DNA of 64,000 bases from the NCBI RefSeq assembly GCF_004571075.1, contig NZ_SPQP01000004.1, positions 62,001 to 126,000 of the forward strand, given 5' to 3'. The translations under genes were made by a program, and so were the position numbers. The notes under the pieces were generated by a model. That model saw only the letters and a program-made list of their open reading frames with translations, ran no database searches and was not told where the DNA came from. This document shows positions 28,159 to 37,519 of the stretch, in pieces (within the stretch, counting starts at the first letter, position 1; each line of letters begins with the position of its first letter). This stretch comes from Blastococcus sp. TF02A-35 (GTDB lineage: Bacteria; Actinomycetota; Actinomycetes; Mycobacteriales; Geodermatophilaceae).

Positions 28159-29529
28159 TCACAGGAGGGCGTCGACGGCCCGGTGGGCGTCGCGGATGCA
28201 GGCCGGCACACCCACGCCGGCGAAGGCGGCGCCGGCGATGCCCAGGCCCGGCACGTCCCCGACGGCGGCCCGGACGGCGTCCACCCGCCCCTGGTGGCCG
28301 ACGAGGTACTGCGGCAGCCCGCCGCCCCAGCGCACCACCGCGGTCTGCACCGGCTCGGGCCGGGACAGCCCCAGCAGGTCGGCGACGTCCGCGACGACGG
28401 CTGCGGCGAGGTCCTCGTCGGTGCGCTGCAGCTCCGACTCGTCGCGGAACCGGCCCACCGACGAGCGCACGAGCAGCACGTCGCCGCCCAGGTGCGGCCA
28501 CTTCGAGGAGGAGACGGTGACGCCCTTGACCAGCCGGCCGGTGACCGGCGGCACGAGCAGCCCCGAGCCGGCACCGACGTCCTGGGCCGGGAAGGCCATC
28601 GCGACGACGGCCATCGACGCGTACGGGATGCCCTGGAGCGGCTCCACCGCAGCCGGGGCCACCCCACCGAGCAGGCGCGCGGCCTTGCCCGCGGGGGCGG
28701 CGACGAGCACGGCGTCGGCGTGGAGCACCTCCGGGTGCGCCACCTGCCCGACGGAGACCTCCAGTCCCGAGGGGGTCCGCCGGATCGCGTGGGCCGGCGC
28801 GCGCAGCCGCACCTCGGCGCGGGCCGCCGCGACGAGCGCCGCGGGCAGCGAGCCGATGCCCTCGTCGACGGTCTTGAAGACCGGGCCGTCGGCGTCGCCG
28901 CGGCTGCGGGTACCGGCGTCCCGGGCGGCCGCGGCGGCCGCGAGGACCGACCCGGCACCGGGCAGGTGCGCGAAGAGCGCCGGCATGGTGGCCTGGAGGG
29001 AGAGCTCGTCCGCCCGGCCGGCGTAGACACCGCCCAGCAGCGGCTCGACCAGGCGGTCGACCACCTCGTCGCCGAGCCGCTCGCGCAGCAGCCCGCCGAC
29101 GGAGACGTCGCCGTCCACGCTCAGCGGCGGCAGGTCGGCCTCGGCACGCACGCGGGCCACGCCGTCGGGCGACAGGAACCCGTCGAGCCCGTCGGCGGAC
29201 GCCGGCACGCCGAGCACCGTGCCCGCCGGCAGCGGGAACCGGCCCTCGGGCAGCACGACCGACGCCTGCGTGGTCGCGGGCGCGACCAGCCGCTCGCCCA
29301 GCCCCAGGGCCTCGACCAGCCCGACCGCCTCCGGCACCCGCGCGAGCATGGCCTCGGGCCCGGTGTCGTACCAGTGCCCGGCCAGCTGGATGCGGTGCAG
29401 CTTGCCGCCGATCCGGTCGCCGGCCTCCAGGACGACGATCTCGTCGTCGGGACGGCGCCGCCGCCACTCGAAGGCGGCGGCCAGGCCGGTGATCCCGGCG
29501 CCGACGACGACCAGGCGGCGGGTGGTCAC
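28159..29529 (-). CDS. hemY: Coproporphyrinogen/protoporphyrinogen III oxidase (HemY/CgoX)
   Basis: A 456-residue FAD enzyme that oxidises coproporphyrinogen III in the coproporphyrin-dependent heme pathway. The N-terminal dinucleotide-binding fold [16 protein letters not shown] is followed by the Glu and GDRIGGKL. The C-terminal [18 protein letters not shown] closes the FAD site. The GTG at 29529 overlaps the hemE stop (GTGA), so the two are coupled. Presence of HemQ in the same block supports the CgoX activity. Confidence 0.94.
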   Translation of the reverse strand: MTTRRLVVVGAGITGLAAAFEWRRRRPDDEIVVLEAGDRIGGKLHRIQLAGHWYDTGPEAMLARVPEAVGLVEALGLGERLVAPATTQASVVLPEGRFPLPAGTVLGVPASADGLDGFLSPDGVARVRAEADLPPLSVDGDVSVGGLLRERLGDEVVDRLVEPLLGGVYAGRADELSLQATMPALFAHLPGAGSVLAAAAAARDAGTRSRGDADGPVFKTVDEGIGSLPAALVAAARAEVRLRAPAHAIRRTPSGLEVSVGQVAHPEVLHADAVLVAAPAGKAARLLGGVAPAAVEPLQGIPYASMAVVAMAFPAQDVGAGSGLLVPPVTGRLVKGVTVSSSKWPHLGGDVLLVRSSVGRFRDESELQRTDEDLAAAVVADVADLLGLSRPEPVQTAVVRWGGGLPQYLVGHQGRVDAVRAAVGDVPGLGIAGAAFAGVGVPACIRDAHRAVDALL

Positions 29530-30602
29530 CGGCCCGGCGTGGTGGCGTGGGCGGACGACGCCGTCAGCTCGTGGACCAGCTCGACGACGTGGGTGAGCAC
29601 GCCGGGGTCGGTCTCGGGCAGCACGCCGTGGCCCAGGTTGAAGATGTGCCCGCGCGCGGCCTTCGCCTGCTCGACGACGCGGCGCACCTCGCGGTCCACG
29701 GTCTTCCGGTCGGCCAGCAGCACGGCGGGGTCGAGGTTGCCCTGGAGCGACCGGCCCGGCCCGACGCGGCGGGCCGCCTCGTCCAGCGGGACCCGCCAGT
29801 CGACACCGACCACGTCGGCCCCGGCGTCGCCGATCAGCGGCAGCAGCTCGCCGGTGCCCACGCCGAAGTGGATGCGCGGCACGTCGCGCTCGCCCAGCCC
29901 GTCGAACACGGCGCGGGAGTGCGGCAGCACGCGCTCGGCGTAGTCGGCGGCCGACAGCACGCCGGCCCAGGAGTCGAAGAGCTGGACGGCGGAGGCGCCG
30001 GCGTCGACCTGGGCGCGGAGGAACGTCGAGGACGAGACCGAGAGCTTCTGCAGCAGCCGCGACCAGGCCTCGGGCTCGGCGTACATGAACGCCTTGGTGC
30101 CCGCGTGCTCCTTGGAGGGGCCGCCCTCGATGAGGTAGGTGGCCAGGGTGAAGGGGGCGCCGGCGAAGCCGATGAGCGGCGTGGCGCCGAGCTCGGCGAC
30201 CAGCCGGCGCACCGCGGTCTCCAGGAAGCCCAGCCGGTCGGGGTCGAGGTCGGGGAGCGCGTCGACGTCGGCGACGGTGCGCACCGGGCTCGCCACGACC
30301 GGGCCGACGCCGGGCTTGATCTCGATGTCGACGCCGGCGACCACGAGCGGCAGCACGATGTCGGAGAAGAAGATCGCCGCGTCGACCCCGTGCCGGCGGA
30401 CCGGCTGCAGCGTGATCTCGGTGATCAGGTCGGGGTCCTGGCAGGCGTCGAGCATCTTGGTGCCGGCGCGCAGCTCCCGGTACTCCGGCAGCGACCGCCC
30501 TGCCTGGCGCATGAACCACACCGGGGTCCGGCTCACCGGGAGGCCACGGGCGGCGCGGACGAGATCGGAATCGGCCGGGGACGCCGACGCGGGAGCACTC
30601 AC
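29526..30602 (-). CDS. hemE: Uroporphyrinogen decarboxylase HemE
   Basis: HemE converts uroporphyrinogen III to coproporphyrinogen III. The 358-residue product has the signature [17 protein letters not shown] near the N-terminus, plus [31 protein letters not shown] and the C-terminal [13 protein letters not shown]. The GTG at 30602 lies 10 nt after GGAGG. It is divergent from the DUF3000 gene, with 104 bp between the two starts. Confidence 0.97.
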   Translation of the reverse strand: MSAPASASPADSDLVRAARGLPVSRTPVWFMRQAGRSLPEYRELRAGTKMLDACQDPDLITEITLQPVRRHGVDAAIFFSDIVLPLVVAGVDIEIKPGVGPVVASPVRTVADVDALPDLDPDRLGFLETAVRRLVAELGATPLIGFAGAPFTLATYLIEGGPSKEHAGTKAFMYAEPEAWSRLLQKLSVSSSTFLRAQVDAGASAVQLFDSWAGVLSAADYAERVLPHSRAVFDGLGERDVPRIHFGVGTGELLPLIGDAGADVVGVDWRVPLDEAARRVGPGRSLQGNLDPAVLLADRKTVDREVRRVVEQAKAARGHIFNLGHGVLPETDPGVLTHVVELVHELTASSAHATTPGR

Positions 30603-30694
30603 GAGCGTCGATCCTCCCAGACGACCGTCGCACGGTCCTCCGGCGCGTCGGGTGGACATGCGGCGCGTCTGCGGCCATGTCCGGTGTCCCGGCC

Positions 30695-30700
30695 TACTCT
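30695..30700 (+). promoter_or_regulatory. -10 element of the DUF3000 gene (leaderless arrangement)
   Basis: TACTCT is followed by 6 nt (GCGCTC) and the GTG start at 30707. No ribosome-binding site is seen, so the mRNA is likely leaderless. Confidence 0.6.
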
Positions 30701-30706
30701 GCGCTC

Positions 30707-31330
30707 GTGGAGCCGCGAAACCTGGCCGGTGCCGGGGAACCCTCGCGGGACGTCGCCGACGTCCCGGCGGCCTTCCGCGCGGCCCTCGAGTCCCTGGCCG
30801 CGGTCCGCGCGCGGCCGGAGATCGAGCTGGAGCACATCCCCGCGCCCCAGCGGCTGGCCCCGTTCGCGCACGCCATCGGGGCGAACATCGCCGACCCCGA
30901 GGACCCGGACGACGACATCGCCAGCGCGCGGTTCATCGTGCTGTTCGACCCGGAGGGCCACGAGGCCTGGCACGGGACGATGCGCTGCGTCGGCTACCTC
31001 TCCGCCGCGACCGACGAGCAGCTCGTCGACGACGCGATGTTCTCCGAGGTCGCCTGGAGCTGGCTGACCGACGCGCTCGGCGAGTCCGGGGCGGGCCACC
31101 ACACCGTCGGCGGGACGGTCACGCGCACCGCCTCCACCCGGTTCGGCGAGCTGGCCGGGCCCGAGCACTCGGTCGACGTCGAGATGCGGGCGTCCTGGAC
31201 GGCCGAGGACACGGACCTGGGCCGGCACTTCCAGGCGTGGCTCGAGGTCCTCGGTAACGCGGCCGGGCTGCCGCCGCCCGGAGTGCGGCTGCTGGGTCCC
31301 TCCGACCGGGTCGGTAGCGAGACTCTCTAA
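30707..31330 (+). CDS. DUF3000 family protein
   Basis: A 207-residue conserved actinobacterial protein equivalent to M. tuberculosis Rv2680. Characteristic segments are [31 protein letters not shown] and [19 protein letters not shown]. The molecular role is unknown. It is always found near rnd and hemE in actinobacteria, and here it is followed by rnd after 131 bp. The start is set by the -10 hexamer at 30695. Confidence 0.88.
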   Translation: MEPRNLAGAGEPSRDVADVPAAFRAALESLAAVRARPEIELEHIPAPQRLAPFAHAIGANIADPEDPDDDIASARFIVLFDPEGHEAWHGTMRCVGYLSAATDEQLVDDAMFSEVAWSWLTDALGESGAGHHTVGGTVTRTASTRFGELAGPEHSVDVEMRASWTAEDTDLGRHFQAWLEVLGNAAGLPPPGVRLLGPSDRVGSETL

Positions 31331-31461
31331 CATCGAACCGGCGCGAGGGCACCAGCCCGCGCAGCCGGTGCTCCTCTTCTGGATCCTGCGGCCGGGCCGC
31401 AGCCGACCCGGCCGGGCGCCGGCGACCGACAGACGAGGACCGGCAAGAAGGTGGACGGCAA

Positions 31462-32700
31462 CTGAGCACCGACCCCACGCCCCGGCCGGAGCAGGAGACC
31501 GCTCCGGCGGCGACCCCCCTCCTCGCTCCCCGCGACGGTCTGCCCCCGGTCATCGAGACGTCCACCCAGCTGGTCGAGTACGCCGAGGCGCTGCGCGCCG
31601 GCACCGGGCCGGTCGCCGTCGACGCCGAGCGGGCCTCCGGCTACCGCTACGGGCAGAAGGCCTACCTGGTGCAGCTGCGGCGCAACGGCTCCGGCACCGG
31701 CCTGCTCGACCCGATCCCGCTGCCGGACCTGTCGGTGCTCCAGGCGGCCATCGCCGACGCCGAGTGGGTCCTGCACGCCGCCAACCAGGACCTGCCCTGT
31801 CTGGCCGAGATCGGCCTGGTCCCCTCGCGGATCTTCGACACCGAGCTGGCCGCGCGGCTCGCCGGCCTGCCCCGTGTCGGGCTGGGCGCCGTCGTCGAGT
31901 CGCTGCTGGGCTACTCGCTGCAGAAGGGCCACTCGGCCGCCGACTGGAGCACCCGGCCGCTCCCCGAGGAGTGGCTGGTCTACGCCGCGCTCGACGTCGA
32001 GGTGCTGGTCGACCTCCGCGACGCCCTGGCCGCGATCCTCGAGGAGCAGGGCAAGACGGAGTGGGCGCGCCAGGAGTTCGAGGCGATCCTCGCCGCCGGC
32101 CCGCCGCCGCCCAAGCAGGACCCGTGGCGGCGCACCTCGGGCGTGCACGGGCTGCGCAGCCGCCGCCAGCTCGGCATGCTCCGGGCCATCTGGGAGGCCC
32201 GCGACACCCTGGCCCGCAAGCGCGACGTCGCCCCCGGCCGGGTGCTGCCGGACTCGGCGATGGTCGCGGCGGTGCAGGCCGACCCGAAGAACGAGGGCGC
32301 CCTGCTCGAGCTCCCGGTGTTCCGGGGCCGCGCCAACCGCCGCCTCGTGGCGCACTGGTTCACCGCCCTGGCCCGCGGCAAGGCGCTGCCGGAGGACGAC
32401 CTGCCGCTGCACAGCAAGCCGGGTGACGGCCCTCCGCCGGTCAACCGCTGGGCCGACCGCGACCCGGCCGCCGCCCAGCGTCTCCAGCTGGCCCGCGCCG
32501 GGCTGGCGGAGCTGTCGGAGAAGCACTCGGTGCCGGTGGAGAACATCGTCTCCCCCGACCTGGTCCGCCGGATCACGTGGAGCCCGCCGGAGCCGCGCGA
32601 CGCCGCGACCGTCGCCGAGGCCCTGCGTGCCGGCGGCGCGCGCGAGTGGCAGGTCGTGCTGACCGTCGACGTCCTCACCGACGCCGTCACCAAGGCCTGA
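31462..32700 (+). CDS. rnd: Ribonuclease D family 3'-5' exonuclease with apparent CTG start
   Basis: A 412-residue RNase D-type exoribonuclease involved in RNA maturation. The DEDD active site is formed by VAVDAERAS, ANQDLPCLAEIG and the later YAALDVEVL, followed by an HRDC domain (RRQLGMLRAIWEARDTLA). The frame has no ATG, GTG or TTG between an upstream region without any start and GTG 31669, and that GTG would remove the first catalytic motif. The CTG at 31462 (CTG AGC ACC GAC) gives the expected STD N-terminus and has AAGGTGG 7 nt upstream. I therefore call a CTG start. Confidence 0.9.
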   Translation: MSTDPTPRPEQETAPAATPLLAPRDGLPPVIETSTQLVEYAEALRAGTGPVAVDAERASGYRYGQKAYLVQLRRNGSGTGLLDPIPLPDLSVLQAAIADAEWVLHAANQDLPCLAEIGLVPSRIFDTELAARLAGLPRVGLGAVVESLLGYSLQKGHSAADWSTRPLPEEWLVYAALDVEVLVDLRDALAAILEEQGKTEWARQEFEAILAAGPPPPKQDPWRRTSGVHGLRSRRQLGMLRAIWEARDTLARKRDVAPGRVLPDSAMVAAVQADPKNEGALLELPVFRGRANRRLVAHWFTALARGKALPEDDLPLHSKPGDGPPPVNRWADRDPAAAQRLQLARAGLAELSEKHSVPVENIVSPDLVRRITWSPPEPRDAATVAEALRAGGAREWQVVLTVDVLTDAVTKA

Positions 32701-32714
32701 CCCGGCCGACGCGT

Positions 32715-32742
32715 GGTGCCGCCCGACCTACCGGGCGGCACC
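32715..32742. terminator. First of three stacked hairpins after rnd
   Basis: GGTGCCGCCC (32715-32724) pairs perfectly with GGGCGGCACC (32733-32742). It lies 15 bp after the rnd stop codon. Confidence 0.75.
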
Positions 32743-32748
32743 GACGCC

Positions 32749-32787
32749 GACGGGGCGCCGTCCGCAGCTCGCGGACAGCGCCCCGTC
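32749..32787. terminator. Second of three stacked hairpins
   Basis: GACGGGGCGC (32749-32758) pairs with GCGCCCCGTC (32778-32787), extended inside by GTCCGC/GCGGAC. Confidence 0.65.
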
Positions 32788-32798
32788 GGTGGGGATCA

Positions 32799-32835
32799 CC
32801 TGCCGCCCGCCGGCCAGTGCACGGCGGGCGGCAGG
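32799..32835. terminator. Third of three stacked hairpins, at the sugar permease stop
   Basis: CCTGCCGCCCGCCG (32799-32812) pairs perfectly with CGGCGGGCGGCAGG (32822-32835), ending 2 bp before the permease stop codon on the minus strand. Confidence 0.75.
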
Positions 32836-32837
32836 GG

Positions 32838-34118
32838 TCAATGGCCGGTCGCCGCGGCCCGCCGGCGGGCCAGGGCGTCGACGCTGGCGGCGAGCAGGAG
32901 CACGCCACCGGTGATGATGAAGTTCAGGTACGCCTCGACCCCCAGCAGGCCCAGCCCGTTGGCGATGATCGCGACCACCAGGCCACCCAGGACGGCGTCC
33001 CGCACCCGGCCCCGGCCACCGAAGAGGCTGGTACCGCCGATGACGGCCGCACCCACCGCGTAGAGCAGCGTGTTGCCGCCGCCGGAGGCCGCCGTGACCG
33101 AGCTCAGCCGGGCCGCCGCCACGATGCCGCTGACCGCGGCCATCGACGACGAGATCACGAACACCAGGACGCGGATCTTGGTGACGTTGATGCCCGCGCG
33201 ACGGGCCGCCTCGGCGTTGCCACCGACCGCGTACACGTGCCGGCCGAACGACGTGCGGCCCAGGACGAAGGTGAGCAGGAGCAGCAGCACGATCACCAGC
33301 GGCACCGCGTACGGGATGCCCTTCAGCTCGATCGCGGCCGAGAGCGCGCGGTCGACGCTGAGGATGGCGGTGACGCCCAGGACGACGACCGCGATGACCG
33401 CGATGCGGGCGACGACGACCGCCAGCGGCGACCGGGCCAGCCCACGGGCCTTCTGCACCCGCCAGCGGTTCAGCTGGATGGCGGCGTAGACGACGATCGT
33501 GGCGACCGCGAGGCCCCAGCCCAGGCCCACCGGCATGAAGTCGTTGGTCAGCGCGCGGATCGTGGAGTCACGCACCGGGACGGTGCCGCCCTGGCCGATG
33601 ATCCACAGCGTCACGCCCTGGAAGCCGAGGAACAGCGCCAGGGTGACCACGAACGACGGGATCCCGATCAGCGCGACCAGGAGGCCGGTGAGCAGCCCGA
33701 TGAGGGCACCGGCGACCACCGCGCCCAGGACGGCGACGTACCAGGGCGCACCCTGCTCGGCGAGCAGCTGGGCCATGACGGCCGCGCACACACCGCTGAC
33801 CACACCGGCGGACAGGTCGATGTCGCCGAGCAGCAGCACGAAGACCAGGCCCATCGCCAGGAGCGTGATCGGCGCGGCCTGCACCAGCAGGTTGGCGATG
33901 TTGATCGGCTTGAGGAAGGTCTCGGGCCGCAGCGCGAAGAACAGCAGCGTCAGCGCGACGATGCCGAAGATCGCGGGCAGGGCGCCGAGGTCGCCACCCT
34001 TGATCTTGTTGAGGTAGCTCCGCGCGACGCCGGCGACGGAGTCCTCGGCGCGGTCGTTCTCGAACCCGGCCGGTGCCGCGCCGCCCGGCTGGGCGGCGGT
34101 GGTGGTGGACGTGGTCAT
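32838..34118 (-). CDS. Sugar ABC transporter permease, XylH/RbsC type
   Basis: A 426-residue inner-membrane permease with about ten hydrophobic helices. The BPD_transp_2 family is shown by the GDIDLSAGVVSGVCAAVMA block near residue 100, GIPSFVVTLALFLGFQG and the loop YAVGGNAEAARRAGINV. The extended N-terminus and length match xylose-type permeases. It is the last gene of the operon binding protein, ATPase, permease. Its start overlaps the ATPase stop. The actual sugar cannot be told; xylose, ribose or fructose are likely. Confidence 0.92.
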   Translation of the reverse strand: MTTSTTTAAQPGGAAPAGFENDRAEDSVAGVARSYLNKIKGGDLGALPAIFGIVALTLLFFALRPETFLKPINIANLLVQAAPITLLAMGLVFVLLLGDIDLSAGVVSGVCAAVMAQLLAEQGAPWYVAVLGAVVAGALIGLLTGLLVALIGIPSFVVTLALFLGFQGVTLWIIGQGGTVPVRDSTIRALTNDFMPVGLGWGLAVATIVVYAAIQLNRWRVQKARGLARSPLAVVVARIAVIAVVVLGVTAILSVDRALSAAIELKGIPYAVPLVIVLLLLLTFVLGRTSFGRHVYAVGGNAEAARRAGINVTKIRVLVFVISSSMAAVSGIVAAARLSSVTAASGGGNTLLYAVGAAVIGGTSLFGGRGRVRDAVLGGLVVAIIANGLGLLGVEAYLNFIITGGVLLLAASVDALARRRAAATGH

Positions 34119-34915
34119 CAGATGACCCCCTCGGCGACGGCGGGCGCGATGCCGAGATCGCCGGAGCGCCCCGCGGTGATGAGTTCGATGACCTGCGGCC
34201 GGTCGACGGTGCTGATCGGCACGTCGGCGGCGATGCGGCCCAGGTAGAGCGCGGCCACCCGGTCGGCGACCTCGAAGACGTCGACCATGTTGTGGCTGAT
34301 GAAGACGACGGCGTGGCCGGTGTCGGCCAGCCGGCGCACGAGGTCGAGCACCTGGCGTGTCTGGGCGACGCCGAGGGCGGCCGTGGGCTCGTCGAGGATG
34401 ACGACCTTGGACTCCCAGAGCACCGCCTTGGCGATGGCGACGGTCTGCCGCTGCCCGCCGGAGAGGCTGGAGACCAGCTGCCGGACGGACTTCAGGGTCC
34501 GCACGGAGAGCTTGGCGAGGGTGTCGCGGGCGGCCTGCTCCATCGAGGCCTCGTCGAGCAGGATGCCCCGCTTGCGCTCGCGGCCGAGGAACATGTTCTG
34601 GACGACGTCGAGGTTGTCGGCCAGCGCGAGGTCCTGGTAGACGACCTCGATGCCGAGGGCGGCGGAGTCGCGCGGGCCGGAGATGTCGACGGGCTTGCCG
34701 TCGAACAGGATCTGACCGCCGTCGATCGGGTGGATGCCCGCGATGGACTTGATCAGCGTGCTCTTGCCGGCACCGTTGTCACCGACGAGCGCGGTGACCT
34801 TGCCGGGGTAGACCTTGAGGTCCACACCGTGGAGGACCTGGATGGCGCCGAAGCTCTTGTCGACGCCGCGGAGCTCGAGGATCGGGGTCCCGTCCTCCGG
34901 CTGCGGCACGCTCAC
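34118..34915 (-). CDS. Sugar ABC transporter ATP-binding protein (single domain, FrcA-like)
   Basis: A 265-residue ATPase with Walker A VGDNGAGKST, Q-loop VYQDLAL, signature LSGGQRQTVAIAKA, Walker B VVILDEPTAALG and switch His in FISHNM. Ribose and xylose systems usually have a fused double ATPase of about 500 residues, but this one has a single domain, as in fructose FrcA systems. The GTG at 34915 follows AAGGAAG. It pairs with the permease at 32838. Confidence 0.92.
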   Translation of the reverse strand: MSVPQPEDGTPILELRGVDKSFGAIQVLHGVDLKVYPGKVTALVGDNGAGKSTLIKSIAGIHPIDGGQILFDGKPVDISGPRDSAALGIEVVYQDLALADNLDVVQNMFLGRERKRGILLDEASMEQAARDTLAKLSVRTLKSVRQLVSSLSGGQRQTVAIAKAVLWESKVVILDEPTAALGVAQTRQVLDLVRRLADTGHAVVFISHNMVDVFEVADRVAALYLGRIAADVPISTVDRPQVIELITAGRSGDLGIAPAVAEGVI

Positions 34916-34988
34916 GAGGCTTCCTTCCTAGGACGAAGAAGCCGAACGGGGCGCCCTCCGGATGCGGAGGGCGCCCCGACGGTAGGGG

Positions 34989-36074
34989 TTAGGAGATGCC
35001 GAGCTCGGTGCAGGCGGCGGCGAACTCGCCGGTGCACAGCTCCTCGGCCGTCACCTGGCCGTCGTCGACGACGTCCTTGACGTTGTCACGGGTGATGGTG
35101 ACCGGGTCGAGCAGCACGGACGGCACCTGGCGGTTGCCCTCGGTGTCCTCGGCCTCGCCGTTGGTCTCGGCCTCCTCGCCGTTGATGAGCGCGATGGCGA
35201 GCTCGGCGAGGGCGTTGGCCTCCTGCTTGGCCGACTTGTAGACGGTCATGCACTGGTTGCCGGCGAGGATGTTCTGCAGACCCTCGACGGAGGCGTCCTG
35301 ACCGGTCACCGGCACGCCGGTCTGGCCGTTGCGGGCCAGGATCTGGATGACCGCGTTGGCCAGCGTGTCGTTGGCCGCGAGCACACCCTGGATGTTGCCG
35401 CCGTTCTGGGTGTACATCTGCTCGAAGATCGTCGCGGCGGTGTCCGGCTCCCAGCCCGGGACGGCCTGCTCGGCCACCTGGGTGTACTGGGTCATCTCGT
35501 CGAGGACCTCGTGCGCGCCCTCGGAGAACAGGGTGGCGTTGTTGTCGTCCGGCGAGCCGTTGAGGAAGGCGATGTTCGCCGGCTCCTCGCCGAGGCAGTC
35601 GGCCAGGCCCTGGCCCTGCAGGCGGCCGACCTCGGTGTTGTCGTAGGAGACGTAGTACTCGGCCGAGCCGCCCAGGGTGAGGCGGTCGTAGTCGATGGTC
35701 GACACGCCCTGCGAGGCGGCCTGCTCCTGGATCTGCGCGCCCGAGGCGGAGTCGAGGTTGGTGATCGCGAGGACGGTGACGCCCTCGGTGATCATCTGCT
35801 CGGCGATCGTGGCCATCCGCTGGGCGTCGCCCTCGGCGTTCTGGATCACGTACTCCACGCCGGCCTCCTTGAAGGCCGCCTCGAGCAGCGGGCGGTCCGC
35901 GCTCTCCCAGCGGGGCGAGGACTCGGTGTCGGGGAGGATGACCCCGACCTTGCCTTCGGCGGAGCTGCCGCCGCCACCGTTCCCACCGTCGCTGTCGGAG
36001 CCACCGCCGCAAGCGGCCAGACCGAACACCAGACCGGCGGCGATCGCCGTCGTCACTGTGCGCCGTCGCACCAT
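34989..36074 (-). CDS. Sugar ABC transporter substrate-binding lipoprotein, XylF type
   Basis: A 361-residue exported periplasmic-binding-type protein (type 1 fold). The signal peptide ends with lipobox LAAC followed by a Gly/Ser linker. VGVILPDTESSPRWESADRP, MITEGVTVLAITNLDS and AFLNGSPDDNNATLF are typical of XylF-like xylose binders. ATG 36074 is preferred for its spacing to GGCAGG; ATG 36089 is possible. The gene leads the operon and is divergent from the thiolase. The 73 bp after its stop has no clear hairpin, so low-level read-through to the ATPase gene is expected. Confidence 0.92.
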   Translation of the reverse strand: MVRRRTVTTAIAAGLVFGLAACGGGSDSDGGNGGGGSSAEGKVGVILPDTESSPRWESADRPLLEAAFKEAGVEYVIQNAEGDAQRMATIAEQMITEGVTVLAITNLDSASGAQIQEQAASQGVSTIDYDRLTLGGSAEYYVSYDNTEVGRLQGQGLADCLGEEPANIAFLNGSPDDNNATLFSEGAHEVLDEMTQYTQVAEQAVPGWEPDTAATIFEQMYTQNGGNIQGVLAANDTLANAVIQILARNGQTGVPVTGQDASVEGLQNILAGNQCMTVYKSAKQEANALAELAIALINGEEAETNGEAEDTEGNRQVPSVLLDPVTITRDNVKDVVDDGQVTAEELCTGEFAAACTELGIS

Positions 36075-36217
36075 GAGGGGACCTGCCATTTCGTTGGGGT
36101 TACAGAGAAATTCCGGCGGCACATCTTGCGCGCCCCTCCGCAGTGGCCGCAACCACACCCCTGCCCCGTTGCCGGACCGTGATCCGGAACCCCCTCGAAC
36201 GGGGGGCGGTGCCGCGC

Positions 36218-36246
36218 TTGGCCGTCCGGTTACCGACGGGTAACTT
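36218..36246 (+). promoter_or_regulatory. Promoter with overlapping palindrome for the thiolase-FadB operon
   Basis: TTGGCC (36218-36223) and TAACTT (36241-36246) are 17 bp apart and would start transcription near 36253. The spacer contains a perfect inverted repeat GTTACC-GACG-GGTAAC (36229-36244) that overlaps the -10. This is a good operator position for a fatty-acid repressor, but the regulator is unknown. Confidence 0.55.
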
Positions 36247-36295
36247 GAACCCGCCGGGCCCTGCCGGGCCTGGACTCGAAAGCTGCGGAGGTTCT

Positions 36296-37519
36296 GTGTC
36301 CCAGGAAGATCGACGGCCACGCTCGCTGCGTGAGGTCGTCTTCGTCGACGGCGTGCGCACCCCCTTCGGCAAGGCCGGCCCGAGGGGCATCTACGCCGAG
36401 ACGCGCGCCGACGACCTCGTCGTGCGCTGCATCCGCGAGCTGCTGCGCCGCAACCCGGAGCTGCCCGCCGACCGCGTCGACGAGGTGGCCATCGCCGCCA
36501 CCACCCAGATCGGCGACCAGGGCCTGACCCTGGGCCGCACGGCCGCGCTGCTGGCCGGGCTGCCGAAGACGGTCCCCGGCTACTCGATCGACCGGATGTG
36601 CGCCGGCGCCATGACCGCGGTGACCACCACCGCGTCCGGCATCGCCTTCGGCGCCTACGACGTCGCCATCGCCGGCGGTGTCGAGCACATGGGCAACCAC
36701 CCCATGGGCGAGGGCGTGGACCCCAACCCCCGCATCATCAGCGAGAAGCTGGTCGACCCGTCCGCCCTGGTCATGGGCTCCACCGCGGAGAACCTGCACG
36801 ACCGGTTCCCGCACCTGACCAAGGAGCGCGCCGACGCGTTCGCGCTGGCCAGCCAGCAGAAGTACGCCAAGGCCGTCGCCAACGGGCAGATCGGCCCGGA
36901 GCTGGTCACGATGGCGACCCGCTCGAAGGAGAACGGCTGGGGCGTGGCGACGGTCGACGAGCCGCCGCGGCCGCAGACGACCCTCGAGGGCCTGGCCACG
37001 CTGAAGACCCCGTTCCGCCCGCACGGGCACGTGACCGCCGGCAACGCCGCCGGCCTGAACGACGGCGCCACCGGCTGCCTGCTCGCCGCCGAGGACGTCG
37101 CCCAGGAGCTGGGCCTGAACATCGGCATGCGCCTGGTCGGCTACGGCTTCGCCGGCGTCGAGCCCGAGGTCATGGGCATCGGCCCGGTGCCCTCCACGGA
37201 GAAGGCGCTGGCCCGCACCGGCCTGTCGATCGAGGACATCGGCCTGTTCGAGCTGAACGAGGCCTTCGCCATCCAGGTGCTGGCCTTCCTCGACCACTTC
37301 GGCATCGCCGACGACGACGAGCGCGTCAACCCCTGGGGCGGCGCCATCGCCGTCGGCCACCCGCTGGCCTCTTCCGGCGTCCGCCTGATGACCCAGCTGT
37401 CCCGCCAGTTCGCCGAGCGCCCCGACGTCCGCTACGGCCTCACCGCCATGTGCGTGGGCCTGGGCATGGGCGCCACCGTGATCTGGGAGAACCCGAACTG
37501 GGAGGGCTCCACCAAGTGA
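36296..37519 (+). CDS. fadA: Acetyl-CoA C-acyltransferase (thiolase)
   Basis: A 407-residue thiolase that cleaves 3-ketoacyl-CoA with CoA in beta-oxidation. The nucleophilic Cys lies in YSIDRMCAGAM, the NEAFA and GGAIAVGHPLASSG blocks hold the active-site His, and the second Cys is in AMCVGLGMGA. Length fits the FadA/FadI group. The GTG at 36296 follows GGAGG with 4-nt spacing. Its stop overlaps the FadB start (GTGA), and the two probably form a trifunctional complex. Confidence 0.94.
   Translation: MSQEDRRPRSLREVVFVDGVRTPFGKAGPRGIYAETRADDLVVRCIRELLRRNPELPADRVDEVAIAATTQIGDQGLTLGRTAALLAGLPKTVPGYSIDRMCAGAMTAVTTTASGIAFGAYDVAIAGGVEHMGNHPMGEGVDPNPRIISEKLVDPSALVMGSTAENLHDRFPHLTKERADAFALASQQKYAKAVANGQIGPELVTMATRSKENGWGVATVDEPPRPQTTLEGLATLKTPFRPHGHVTAGNAAGLNDGATGCLLAAEDVAQELGLNIGMRLVGYGFAGVEPEVMGIGPVPSTEKALARTGLSIEDIGLFELNEAFAIQVLAFLDHFGIADDDERVNPWGGAIAVGHPLASSGVRLMTQLSRQFAERPDVRYGLTAMCVGLGMGATVIWENPNWEGSTK

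Noticed and set aside
29547-31067. Plus-strand frame covering hemE and DUF3000
   Set aside because: It is antisense to hemE and out of frame with DUF3000.
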